This document shows positions 18,111-26,550 of a stretch of 34,795 nucleotides of DNA, one piece after another. The stretch comes from Phenylobacterium zucineum. GTDB lineage: Bacteria > Pseudomonadota > Alphaproteobacteria > Caulobacterales > Caulobacteraceae. The position numbers and the translations under genes were made by a program. The DNA is taken from NCBI GenBank assembly GCA_002221445.1, contig NMUI01000069.1:1-34795 (forward strand). The letters are read 5' to 3'. The notes under the pieces are model-generated. The model searched no databases and had not been told where the DNA came from. It saw only the letters and a program-made list of their open reading frames with translations. How positions within the stretch are numbered: position 1 is the first letter of the stretch; each line of letters starts with the position of its first letter.

Positions 18111-19370
18111 TTAGGTAGCGGAGTTAGCGTAGTAGCGGGTTGCGCCACCAGCGTCGATCAAGTTGCCGCCTGTACGCAGGAAGGCAACGAAACCGACTTG
18201 ACCCAGCAGAGTGAACGCGGAGTCGGTCATGCGGAACAGTGTCAAGTCCATCACATCGCGGATGGTGTACTTGCTGAACTGACCGAACAGGATCGACTTG
18301 GCGTTAGCGGCCATCACAGGCATGTCCTGGTTGATGGTGATGGGGCGACCCATGATGGTGTCCGGTGCGCCGCCATTGATCATGGCATTGGCTTCGTAGC
18401 CGGGAACGAAGATCGGACGGTTTTGAGCGTCCTTGATCTTGCGGATCACCTTCAACGATGCGTCATTCATCATGTAGCCCACACCGGCTTGGTTGCGGTA
18501 TGCGGGGTCCAGGCTGTGTTCCAGGTCCACCAGATCGTCATAGATCACGGACAGAGTCTGGCCGGTGGTGCCGGTCTTGCCAACGCTGGAAGCGGTCAGC
18601 AGGCCGTTGGGCTGGCCGGTGCCAGTACCCACAGTGAAGTGGGTGTTCTGGATGCGGCCCAGACGCATAGCCAGCACGCTCTGGATGTAGGCCTCGATGT
18701 CGATGAACGAATCCTGGATCAATTCAAACGGCAGGGCGATCTTCTTGGACGAATACTTGTAAACGTCCAGAGTGATGTTGCCGAAGGTTGTATCCAGGCC
18801 GGTCACAGCAGTGTTCTGACCCACGATTTCACCAACTTCCGCAGTCGGATCGGACTTGGGGAAGTTCATGGTGATACCAGAGCCGGTGCGGATTGCCGTA
18901 GCAACCGAGCGCATGCCGCCATAGGCCTTCATCATGGTTTCCAAGCTGCGCTGGTATTCCAGTGCTGTGGTGTAGCCACCTTCCGTTGTGGTGGAGGTGG
19001 ACATCGCATTGCGGATTTCCGGGGTCTGGCGGGCCATCATCACGTTGCGATCTTCTGGCGACAGATTGGAGATGCCGCCGGCCAGGAAGGCCTTCAACGC
19101 TTTGTTCTCACCGCTGTGGGCACCGGGGGTGCGGGTAGCAGCGTTCAGGGCAGCGGCTTGCTGTGCTTCCGGGGTTTCCAGTTGCAGTTCGGCCATGCGC
19201 TTTTCGCGTGCCAGATCAACGTCAACAGCTTCCACCTTTGCCAGAATTTCGTCCAGCTTTTTGGCGTCAGCCTCGGGCATAGCAACGCCAGCAGCGTACT
19301 TGCCATTGAGTTCCTGTGCATCTTTGGACAGGGTATTGCGCAGTGCGCGGAGGTCTTGCAATTTGCTCAT
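18111..19370 (-). CDS. HK97-family major capsid protein
   Basis: N-terminal coiled delta domain (MSKLQDLRALRNTLSKDAQELNGKY...), then TEGGYTTALEYQRSLETMMKAYGGMRSVATAIRTGSG...; follows the ClpP-like protease. Confidence 0.93.
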   Translation of the reverse strand: MSKLQDLRALRNTLSKDAQELNGKYAAGVAMPEADAKKLDEILAKVEAVDVDLAREKRMAELQLETPEAQQAAALNAATRTPGAHSGENKALKAFLAGGISNLSPEDRNVMMARQTPEIRNAMSTSTTTEGGYTTALEYQRSLETMMKAYGGMRSVATAIRTGSGITMNFPKSDPTAEVGEIVGQNTAVTGLDTTFGNITLDVYKYSSKKIALPFELIQDSFIDIEAYIQSVLAMRLGRIQNTHFTVGTGTGQPNGLLTASSVGKTGTTGQTLSVIYDDLVDLEHSLDPAYRNQAGVGYMMNDASLKVIRKIKDAQNRPIFVPGYEANAMINGGAPDTIMGRPITINQDMPVMAANAKSILFGQFSKYTIRDVMDLTLFRMTDSAFTLLGQVGFVAFLRTGGNLIDAGGATRYYANSAT

Positions 19371-19422
19371 TTCTGAGACTCCTTTAAAGAAAAATGACTG
19401 CTTCACGCAAGTCTTACGGACA

Positions 19423-19445
19423 AGAAAAAGCCACCCGTAGGTGGC
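19423..19445 (-). terminator. Rho-independent terminator between protease and capsid genes
   Basis: Minus strand GCCACC-TACG-GGTGGC followed by TTTTTCT. Confidence 0.78.
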
Positions 19446-19467
19446 CGTTACAGTTGCGCGAAGCGCA

Positions 19468-20265
19468 CTACTGTTGGTTGGCGATCAGCAACCGCACGCG
19501 GCGGTTTTGGTAATCGCGTTGTTCTGCACTGATCGTTTCAGGAATCGTTTCCGAAATAGTTTCAGGAATGGTTTCATTGGCAGGAGGGACTTCTGCCTTG
19601 GGGGCCGGCAGCGGGGCCTTGGCGTACATCGACAAGTCCCACTCGTTCTTTGTGGTGGGGCCGCAGACCTTGTTGATAAAGCCGTTGTCCAGAGCCTCTT
19701 GTGCGGTCATCCAGGTTTCGGCCAGCATCATGTCTTTGACGGCAGCAGGGTCCATGCCAGTGCGCTTGGCGTATTGGTCAACGATCACACTGTCAACCTT
19801 GTCCAGCAGCGCGGCAGTGGCCCGCATGTCAGTCGCGTTGCCCATTGCCATCGTCCAGCCGCAGTGGACCATGAACATCGCGCCATCGCTCATTTCGACG
19901 GTGTCAGCGGCCATTGCGATGACCGTTGCCGCGCTGGCCGCGAGGCCGTCGATGTGGGCGATCACGTTGGCCTTGCAGTCGCGGATAGCGGCCACGATTG
20001 CCTGCGCAGCGAACACATCACCACCGGGGGAGCTAATGCGCAAGTGCAGCGTGCCGCCTTTGATGGCACGCAGTTGCGGCACCAGCGTTTCGGCTGCAAC
20101 GCCACCGAACCACTCGGCCTCGGCCTGGGTGGAAACGATGCTGTCGAACAGGTACATCGTGGAGTCGCCGCCATCGGCTGCGGCCACCACTGCGGTCTGC
20201 TGCGGCAGGGCCTTTGCGACTGCGCGGTTGCGCACCACAAGGTTCATTAAACGGTTGATCATCAT
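19468..20265 (-). CDS. ClpP-like prohead protease
   Basis: LRISSPGGDVFAAQAIVAAIRDC...HIDGLAASAATVIAMAAD...MFMVHCGW: ClpP-type Ser (ASA) and His motifs; between portal and capsid. Confidence 0.92.
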   Translation of the reverse strand: MMINRLMNLVVRNRAVAKALPQQTAVVAAADGGDSTMYLFDSIVSTQAEAEWFGGVAAETLVPQLRAIKGGTLHLRISSPGGDVFAAQAIVAAIRDCKANVIAHIDGLAASAATVIAMAADTVEMSDGAMFMVHCGWTMAMGNATDMRATAALLDKVDSVIVDQYAKRTGMDPAAVKDMMLAETWMTAQEALDNGFINKVCGPTTKNEWDLSMYAKAPLPAPKAEVPPANETIPETISETIPETISAEQRDYQNRRVRLLIANQQ

Positions 20266-21608
20266 GCTGATTTGCCCTTCTTTTTGGGGTCCGCGGGTGC
20301 TGGATCAGCAGGTGCCGCATTGGGGTCGGCAGTGGGTACTGCCTTGTTAATTTCATCGCCGCCATCCACAGGGGCCAACAGCTTCATCGAGCGCACTTCG
20401 TTGACCGTGAGCCAGCCGGGTTCGCCTGCGCGGCCAAGTGCCACGCGGAAGGCCTCGTTCTCGGTCTTCAAGTCGCCACGCTCGATCTCAGTGACATCGA
20501 ACTCGACAAAGAACTTCTGGCTGCGAGGCCAGAACTTGCGGTTGATCTCCTGCTGAATCTTGATCAGATCGCGGCGCAGGGTGTACTTCACAAAGCCCTT
20601 GCCCATGTTCTCTTGGCCGGTGCCCCAAGAAGTTGTCTTCTCGGTGCTGCCAACCATGAACGGGGGCACGCCCAGCACGCGGCAAATCTCTTCCAAATTC
20701 CACGATGCCGTTTGCAGAATTTGCGAATCGGCCTGGGACAGGGTCAGCGGTGTTGCCTTCAACCCGCCGGTCAGGATGGCCGGTTTGTGCGAGTTGGCCG
20801 ATCCACCATAGGCATCCATCCAGGTGGCACGCAGAACGTCCACTTGCTCTTTGGTCAGGTTGCCGGGGGTTTCCAGGGCGAAATCGGGGCGGGCACCGTT
20901 GGAGAAGAACTTGCCGTTCCACTCTGCCGTGGCAATCGAGGTGCCAACAGCTTGGCGGGCCGCGTAGGTGATCGGGCTGGGGCTGGTAAGCCCGTCATAC
21001 CCGAGGGACGGAATGTGCAGCATGTCTGCGGGTTGCAGAACGTAAGACGCGCCCACCAAGGGGGTCACGCGATACCACAGGCGTCCGTTTACATCGCGGA
21101 AGGGGTACACCCGCAGAGGGTGGTGCAAACGCAGGCCAGACACCTCTGTGCTGCTGGTGTGGGGACGCAGAATTTCCGCGTAACCGTCACCATAGAACAT
21201 TTTTGCGGAAATGATGTATTCCCAGAACACCGCAGCGGAGATTTCATCGTCCGGTTGCTCGTTCAGGAACCACCAGTACTGATGATTCTTGGCCTTCTCG
21301 CGGCCCGTGTCGGTACGCTGGTACACATTGAGCGGCAACGTGCTGATCGCGCCGGCCACCAGGGCCACGCAAGCGTAAACAGCAGAAACCTTCATGGCCG
21401 TGGCTTCGCTCACCAAAGCACCCGAACTAGAGCCAAAACCCGCGCCAATCGTCTTCAAAAGCTCATCAACCGTGAGGTTTTCCCGCACTTGGTTCATGTT
21501 TTGGACCGATTTCGCTGCTTCTGGGCCGAAGTTCTGTCGCCATGCGTTCAGCACGACTGAACCCGGCACTTTGGCCTTTGCCAGTGCATTGCTGAAAACT
21601 TGACTCAT
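20262..21608 (-). CDS. Portal protein
   Basis: 448-aa ORF; AMKVSAVYACVALVAGAISTLPLNVYQRTD...LHIPSLGYDGLTSPSPITYAARQAVG...EICRVLGVPPFMVGSTEKTTSWG typical of HK97-type portals. Confidence 0.95.
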   Translation of the reverse strand: MSQVFSNALAKAKVPGSVVLNAWRQNFGPEAAKSVQNMNQVRENLTVDELLKTIGAGFGSSSGALVSEATAMKVSAVYACVALVAGAISTLPLNVYQRTDTGREKAKNHQYWWFLNEQPDDEISAAVFWEYIISAKMFYGDGYAEILRPHTSSTEVSGLRLHHPLRVYPFRDVNGRLWYRVTPLVGASYVLQPADMLHIPSLGYDGLTSPSPITYAARQAVGTSIATAEWNGKFFSNGARPDFALETPGNLTKEQVDVLRATWMDAYGGSANSHKPAILTGGLKATPLTLSQADSQILQTASWNLEEICRVLGVPPFMVGSTEKTTSWGTGQENMGKGFVKYTLRRDLIKIQQEINRKFWPRSQKFFVEFDVTEIERGDLKTENEAFRVALGRAGEPGWLTVNEVRSMKLLAPVDGGDEINKAVPTADPNAAPADPAPADPKKKGKSA

Positions 21609-23128
21609 AGAATGAAAATTCCTGCGATAGGTGTCTCGTCCACCACTGGCATGACACCCACGGCCATTGCCAGGGCGACCATGCCGTCAATGCGGCGGGT
21701 CTGCTTTCTCTTGTCGAACTTGCGGGCACCGGAGTCGCCGACCACAGTCGCGTTCTTGGCGCACATCTCCAAGACCGGGTGGTTGCCGTGGCGCAACTGG
21801 GAGCCAAGCAACTTGACTTCCAACTCGCGCAGCGCGGGGGTCATGGACACTGTGCCCTGACCAAACGGCTTGAACCGCTCGATCTCCTCCTCGCTGAACC
21901 CGACCTTCACCAGCCAGGGTTTGAGGTGGACCATGTTGTATCGGTCAAAGCCAAGCGATTGCACTTGGCACCGATCAAACAGGCCCCGCAGGAACTCAGC
22001 GATGTACTCGTACTCGATGGCCCGCCCCGGCGTGGTGTTCAGGAAGCCTTGCTTCTCCCACACATCGTATGGGACGCGGTCCTTCTTGGCCTTCTCGCGC
22101 AGTCCCTCGGAAGGGAGCCAGAATTCGCTGTGGACGCCACCGTCCTCTGTGACCAGCACTAAGGCAGTCAAGTCGTGGACGCTGGACAGGTCCAGGCCGC
22201 CCCAGACCTTATTGCCGTCGATCATTCCGCACATCAGACCGTTCTGTTTCCAGACCGACTGCGACACGAATGGCGACTGCATCTCGACCCGTTGGTTCAG
22301 GATCAGATTCCTGAATGCCGGTTCGTTGGAAGGCATCTCCTGGGCCGAGCGGCACTGTTTCTCGATGTCCTCGATGGAGCGGAACTTGCCCATCGCGGGA
22401 TTGGCCGCTGCCCATGCTTTGCGGTCATCCAGTTCGCACTCTGCTGGGGCTTCGTACACATGGCACACCACGCGGGGATCGGGCGCGTTCTTCTGCGCGT
22501 CGATCCATACCGACAACATGTCTGCATCGGTTGGGGCCTGCGTGCTGATCGTGATCAACAGCGGGTTGGTGTACGCACCTTGGGAGGTTGTGATCGCATC
22601 AACAAACGGGTCTGTCGGTCCTACGATCTGGCCGGTTTCGTCCAGAATCGCTAGGATGGGTGATAGGCCGTGGGCAGTCTTGCCTTCTGCTGATAACGCT
22701 CGATAAAGCACGTTTTTGCTCAGGCCTATCAGCCGTTTGCCAGAGGGTTGGATACGCACCAACCTTGACAGCTTGGGCGACATCTCAATCATCTTTCGCG
22801 CCAGTTCAAAAACCACCGCAGCTTGGTCTTTGGACTGTGCCCCAGAAATGATCTGGGAGTTCTGAACTGCCTCTGGGCCGCAGAGGTGCGCAAGCAGTAA
22901 ACCCGCAATCGTGGCAGTTTTAGCGTTCTTACGGGCGATTGATAGGATCGCCGTGTGCGTGCCCACCGGGTTGTCGTAGATCGCCAGAATGAACTTCTTC
23001 TGGAAGTCTTCCAGCTTGATCGGCTTGCCGATGTGCTGGCCTTCTGGGACCAGGATATATGTTTCGATGAAGGCGATAACCTTCTCGCCCCGCGTCATCT
23101 TGGACACGGGCTTTGCCTTCTTTGTCAT
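21605..23128 (-). CDS. Terminase large subunit
   Basis: 507-aa ORF; AILSIARKNAKTATIAGLLLAHLCGPE, LSPILAILDETGQI and KVWGGLDLSSVHDLTALVLV motifs. Confidence 0.95.
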   Translation of the reverse strand: MTKKAKPVSKMTRGEKVIAFIETYILVPEGQHIGKPIKLEDFQKKFILAIYDNPVGTHTAILSIARKNAKTATIAGLLLAHLCGPEAVQNSQIISGAQSKDQAAVVFELARKMIEMSPKLSRLVRIQPSGKRLIGLSKNVLYRALSAEGKTAHGLSPILAILDETGQIVGPTDPFVDAITTSQGAYTNPLLITISTQAPTDADMLSVWIDAQKNAPDPRVVCHVYEAPAECELDDRKAWAAANPAMGKFRSIEDIEKQCRSAQEMPSNEPAFRNLILNQRVEMQSPFVSQSVWKQNGLMCGMIDGNKVWGGLDLSSVHDLTALVLVTEDGGVHSEFWLPSEGLREKAKKDRVPYDVWEKQGFLNTTPGRAIEYEYIAEFLRGLFDRCQVQSLGFDRYNMVHLKPWLVKVGFSEEEIERFKPFGQGTVSMTPALRELEVKLLGSQLRHGNHPVLEMCAKNATVVGDSGARKFDKRKQTRRIDGMVALAMAVGVMPVVDETPIAGIFIL

Positions 23129-23586
23129 GCCAGCAGCGGATCGTCTTCAAGCTCTTCACGGAGCTTGCGAGACTGCGCTTCCAACTTGCGAGTGTTCCCC
23201 ATATCGCGGGCATCGCCGGCGGGCTTGCCACCCATGCGCAGAGTGCGCATCAGGGCCATCTCGCGGCGGGCTAGACCTTCCAGCACCGTCACGCGGGGGT
23301 TCATTATTTGGGTGCCGCGTGCGTTCTCGACCACGGTGCCCTCGGAATCGAGCAACTCCTGCTGGTCTTCCAGATCGGCCTGGGTGCGTGCCAACTGCGC
23401 GGCCACCACCAGATCGGCCTGCGTCCACTCATCATGGGCGCGGGACAGGATCACACCAGCCCAGAACGGCGCGTCTTTCTCGCGCATCTTGCAGTGGACA
23501 GGCGCAACGTGCGTGGGCTTTGCCGCGTTGATCATTGCCTTCACTGCACCGGATGCTGAGTCTGTACGGGTCTTTCTGGTTGCCAT
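23125..23586 (-). CDS. Terminase small subunit
   Basis: MATRKTRTDSASGAVKAMINAAKPTHVAPVHCKMREKDAPFWAGVILSRAHDEWTQADLVVAAQLARTQADLE; 4-nt overlap with TerL. Confidence 0.82.
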   Translation of the reverse strand: MATRKTRTDSASGAVKAMINAAKPTHVAPVHCKMREKDAPFWAGVILSRAHDEWTQADLVVAAQLARTQADLEDQQELLDSEGTVVENARGTQIMNPRVTVLEGLARREMALMRTLRMGGKPAGDARDMGNTRKLEAQSRKLREELEDDPLLA

Positions 23587-23587
23587 T

Positions 23588-23887
23588 TCAATTCCAAATA
23601 ACCCGACCATCGGGTGTGAACTTCGTCCGCTTCTCACCGGACTTTTCCAGCCGCTGCTTGTCGGAGTCGTGGCACCGCTTGCACAGTGCCTGCCAGTTGG
23701 CCGTGTCCCAGAAGAGCTTCTGGTCGCCTCGGTGCGGGATAACGTGATCCACCACCTTGGCCGGCGTAAGCTCCCCGTCAGCGTGACACATCACGCAAAG
23801 TGGGTGGCTTTTGAGGTAGGTATCGCGGGCCTTTTGCCAGCGCGAGTCATAGCCGCGTTCAGATGCGGACTTTCGGGAGTCACCCAT
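23588..23887 (-). CDS. HNH endonuclease
   Basis: YLKSHPLCVMCHADGELTPAKVVDHVIPHRGDQKLFWDTANWQALCKRCHDSDKQ: HNH motif with CxxC pairs; next to terminase. Confidence 0.93.
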   Translation of the reverse strand: MGDSRKSASERGYDSRWQKARDTYLKSHPLCVMCHADGELTPAKVVDHVIPHRGDQKLFWDTANWQALCKRCHDSDKQRLEKSGEKRTKFTPDGRVIWN

Positions 23888-24086
23888 AGGACTTAATCCT
23901 TTCGGACCTGGATGTGGCCTGTCGCACCTCCCCCGATCCCGGTGATGCATTCGGTAGAAATTCCACGCATTTACCCGTGCGTGGCCGATTCGGGTTATCG
24001 GAAATGTCGGGGGCGGGGATTTTGCAGGCGGCGAAGCCTGCGCATGCGGGTGTGGCTATTTGCGTATTCGCGGACCAAGTGCGCCG

Positions 24087-24114
24087 ATTATCACGGACCT
24101 AAATAGGCAGTCAA
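24087..24114 (-). promoter_or_regulatory. Sigma70-like leftward promoter upstream of HNH-terminase
   Basis: Minus strand TTGACT (24114-24109), 16-nt spacer, GATAAT (24092-24087). Confidence 0.65.
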
Positions 24115-24502
24115 TATCTCAATAATATTGTATTTAAGTATTACATAACCCTCACGCGCACACGAATTGACCCAAATCAGGGGTCGGATAGCGGACTAGT
24201 AATAAATCCATTGGATCAGGCGGGTTAATAGGCCAGAAGGCCAGAGTTTTGAAGGCCCCCTAGGCCCGGCAGAATGGCTCAGGCTGCGCCGCTTGATGCA
24301 TTCCAATGGGCAAGCATGCATCGAATAATAAATGCCTTAAATCTAATGCCTTGCACGTGCGTTATTTGGCCTACTGTATGGGGCATCGCATGCATGGGGC
24401 ATTCGGGGCATCCTATGAAAATATATTCGCGTGCACCTAGGGGGTTCTAACGCGGTATATGCACCTTATACGCGGTATCGTTTTCTGCATCCCATTTGCA
24501 GA

Positions 24503-24530
24503 TTGAAATATATTTTGTTTTTCCTATAAT
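24503..24530 (+). promoter_or_regulatory. Sigma70-like rightward promoter of the island
   Basis: TTGAAA (24503-24508), 16-nt spacer, TATAAT (24525-24530). Confidence 0.7.
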
Positions 24531-24536
24531 TGCGGC

Positions 24537-24698
24537 ATGGATTATTTAATTCATACGCGAAATCCGGCGAATCAGGATTTATGGAAATTCAAAATGTATA
24601 ACTCTTATTTCATGCACTGCGCACGCTGCGCAACCCTAGGCGTAAAGCCTGTTCCCTATATCGCGTTTATTCGCGCACTTGACGCAATGGGGGTTTAA
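24537..24698 (+). CDS. Small phage protein, 53 aa
   Basis: Manual translation: MDYLIHTRNPANQDLWKFKMYNSYFMHCARCATLGVKPVPYIAFIRALDAMGV*; abuts the next ORF (TAATATG). Confidence 0.6.
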   Translation: MDYLIHTRNPANQDLWKFKMYNSYFMHCARCATLGVKPVPYIAFIRALDAMGV

Positions 24699-24699
24699 T

Positions 24700-25529
24700 A
24701 TGCGCAACGTTCTTAAATCTGGTGAAGTGTTTCACTATTTCGCAAATAAGGTGCAACCATCTGGCCGCTGTGGCAATATCTCATTCGCTTTGCCGCGTGC
24801 ATATAGCTATGCGGCAGTAATTGGCAAGCATTTTGATAATGGCGTTGCCTTGGCTAGTGGCACTTGGAGTATGACCACAACGCGCCATCAATCCGAATTG
24901 CGGCAAGCATGCAGACATAAAAACTGCATTTATGTGCCTGACCCTGATTCCGTACATGAAAGCCACCGAATAGTTAACCATAACGTGGCGCAGCTATTGC
25001 GCAAAGCAAGCACAGCGAAGGCACGCCGTGGTTTTTACTTAGGCGATGCACTGCGCCAAATCGAACAATTTAACACATTTGCCGAATGGAATGATTCAGC
25101 GCTGCGCATAGCTGCGCCAATGACCGACCCCGAAGCATTGAAAGAGATTGCGGCCAGTGTTAAGGCTGAAACAGCAAAACGCAACGCGGCCATCAAAGAA
25201 CGTGCACGCATTGACGCATTGAAAGATGCCGAAAAACTAGCCGAATGGCGCAAAGGTGTTTCAGTCTATCTGCCATATAACTTACCCGTTGCGCTGCGCG
25301 TTAATGGCGAAGTAATAGAGACATCAAAAGGCGCACGCATACCTGTTAGCGAATGCCCCTTATTTGGGCAATGGTGCAACGTAAAAAGGAATGGAAACCC
25401 GGCGCACCTATTGGCGTATACCAACTAACAAAAATTCGTGCGGATGGTTCTATTGTTGTGGGTTGCCACGATATAGCGTTTTCTGAATTGGAATACATCG
25501 CCAAAGAATTGGAGTATTCCAATGCGTGA
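24700..25529 (+). pseudogene. Uncharacterised phage protein, split by an apparent 1-nt loss near 25356-25359
   Basis: Frame 1 ORF 24700-25428 (MRNVLKSGEVFHYFANKVQPSGRCGNISFALPRAYSYAAVIGKHF...GARIPVSEC) and frame 0 continuation LIWAMVQRKKEWKPGAPIGVYQLTKIRADGSIVVGCHDIAFSELEYIAKELEYSNA*; one extra C in CCCC joins them. Confidence 0.65.
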
Positions 25530-25605
25530 TTTTCTTGAATCTTTGGCCGTTGGGTTGATTCTCGCAACGCCATTCATTGTTGAAATAATCAAGGGGATTT
25601 TGTAA
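25522..25605 (+). CDS. 27-aa predicted membrane microprotein
   Basis: Manual translation: MRDFLESLAVGLILATPFIVEIIKGIL*; start overlaps the end of the previous frame and its stop overlaps the next ATG (TAATG). Confidence 0.5.
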   Translation: MRDFLESLAVGLILATPFIVEIIKGIL

Positions 25606-25835
25606 TGACCAAAGAAGTAGAATATTTTGAAATTGAGATTTCAACTTATCACGGAGAACCCGTTGGGCGAATTCAATTTCACAACAATGGCGAGCTAGAA
25701 CAATCCTCACTCTATTCCATGAATGAGATAAACAACATTATTCAACTATGGCGAATGGATGAACTAATGGGCGGTTTTGCTATCGGCACAAAATTAGCCG
25801 ATAAGTATCATTTTCAGATTTTTACTAGGGGCTAA
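25605..25835 (+). CDS. Small phage protein of unknown function
   Basis: 76-aa ORF MTKEVEYFEIEISTYHGEPVGRIQFHNNGELEQSSLYSMNEINNIIQLWRMDEL...; tight coupling with neighbours. Confidence 0.65.
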   Translation: MTKEVEYFEIEISTYHGEPVGRIQFHNNGELEQSSLYSMNEINNIIQLWRMDELMGGFAIGTKLADKYHFQIFTRG

Positions 25836-25837
25836 AA

Positions 25838-26298
25838 ATGGAAAATAAATTCACCTTTGCCGGTTTCACTTGGCCGCGCAACGTTGCCACACTTACCCCA
25901 TTATCGCAATTGCGTAAAAACGCGAAACCCGCAAAGTATGCGGGCCTTATTACCATGCTCCAAAGCCAAACAGCGAGGGAATGGGTTTTTATACTGACGA
26001 TATGGGGCAACCATTCACCCGCTGGAAATGGTGCGATGAGGTAATGCCCCATATTCGGCATGAGGGATGGTTTACTGATTTGCATGGCGACGGAGAAAAA
26101 ATACGCGGCATTGTCGTATTTTTACCGCATGGCCGGTTTATGGCCGGATGGTCTATGGGTGAAGGGATGTGCGCAACGGTTGACGGTAAGTTATACGATG
26201 GCGAAGTATGCGCAGCATATGCCGCCGATTCTATGGCCGAAAATGCCGCACAGCGAGAAATTGAATATCAGGAACAATGGGAGTTAGAAAATGCGTAA
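25838..26298 (+). pseudogene. Small phage protein, split by an apparent 1-nt loss near 25977-25979
   Basis: ORFs 25838-26044 and 25981-26298; one extra G in GGG gives ...LITMLQSQTARGMGFYTDDMGQPFTRWKWCDEV.... Two overlapping genes remain possible. Confidence 0.55.
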
Positions 26299-26503
26299 AG
26301 CAGACTATGCGCATTTGGCGAATGTAATAAACGCAAAAATACATACCGCCAATGCAAATATTAAACACTCGGAAAACACCGCGCAGCGTGAACACTGGCA
26401 GACTACCAAATCTGTTGCGGATGATATTGCGCGAAGGTTTGCACGCGAAGCAAGTGTTAACCATGATTCATTTTTAAGGGCATGCGGTATAGAAAACCCA
26501 TAA
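26291..26503 (+). CDS. Small phage protein of unknown function
   Basis: 70-aa ORF MRKADYAHLANVINAKIHTANANIKHSENTAQREHWQTTKSVADDIARRF...; overlaps the upstream ORF and is followed by a terminator. Confidence 0.65.
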   Translation: MRKADYAHLANVINAKIHTANANIKHSENTAQREHWQTTKSVADDIARRFAREASVNHDSFLRACGIENP

Positions 26504-26550
26504 CTAACAATCTAACCGTGTACCCGGCACGCTAAACCGGAAAACCCTAG

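Noticed and set aside
17946-19376. 476-aa plus-strand ORF over the capsid gene
   Set aside because: Antisense of a strongly supported HK97 capsid gene; composition (His/Gln/Gly-rich) is typical of shadow ORFs in GC-rich DNA.
19441-20350. Plus-strand ORFs of 260-270 aa over the ClpP-like protease
   Set aside because: Antisense shadows of the well-supported protease gene.
20613-21560. 315-aa plus-strand ORF over the portal gene
   Set aside because: Antisense shadow of the portal gene; no start context or recognisable domain.
21870-23896. Plus-strand ORFs (278 and 313 aa) over terminase and HNH genes
   Set aside because: Antisense shadows of clear TerL/TerS/HNH genes.
23888-24536. tRNA, CRISPR array or retron/DGR-type element in the long intergenic gap
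   Set aside because: No cloverleaf with TTCGANNC/CCA pattern, no regularly spaced long repeats, no reverse transcriptase or template/variable repeat pair could be seen.
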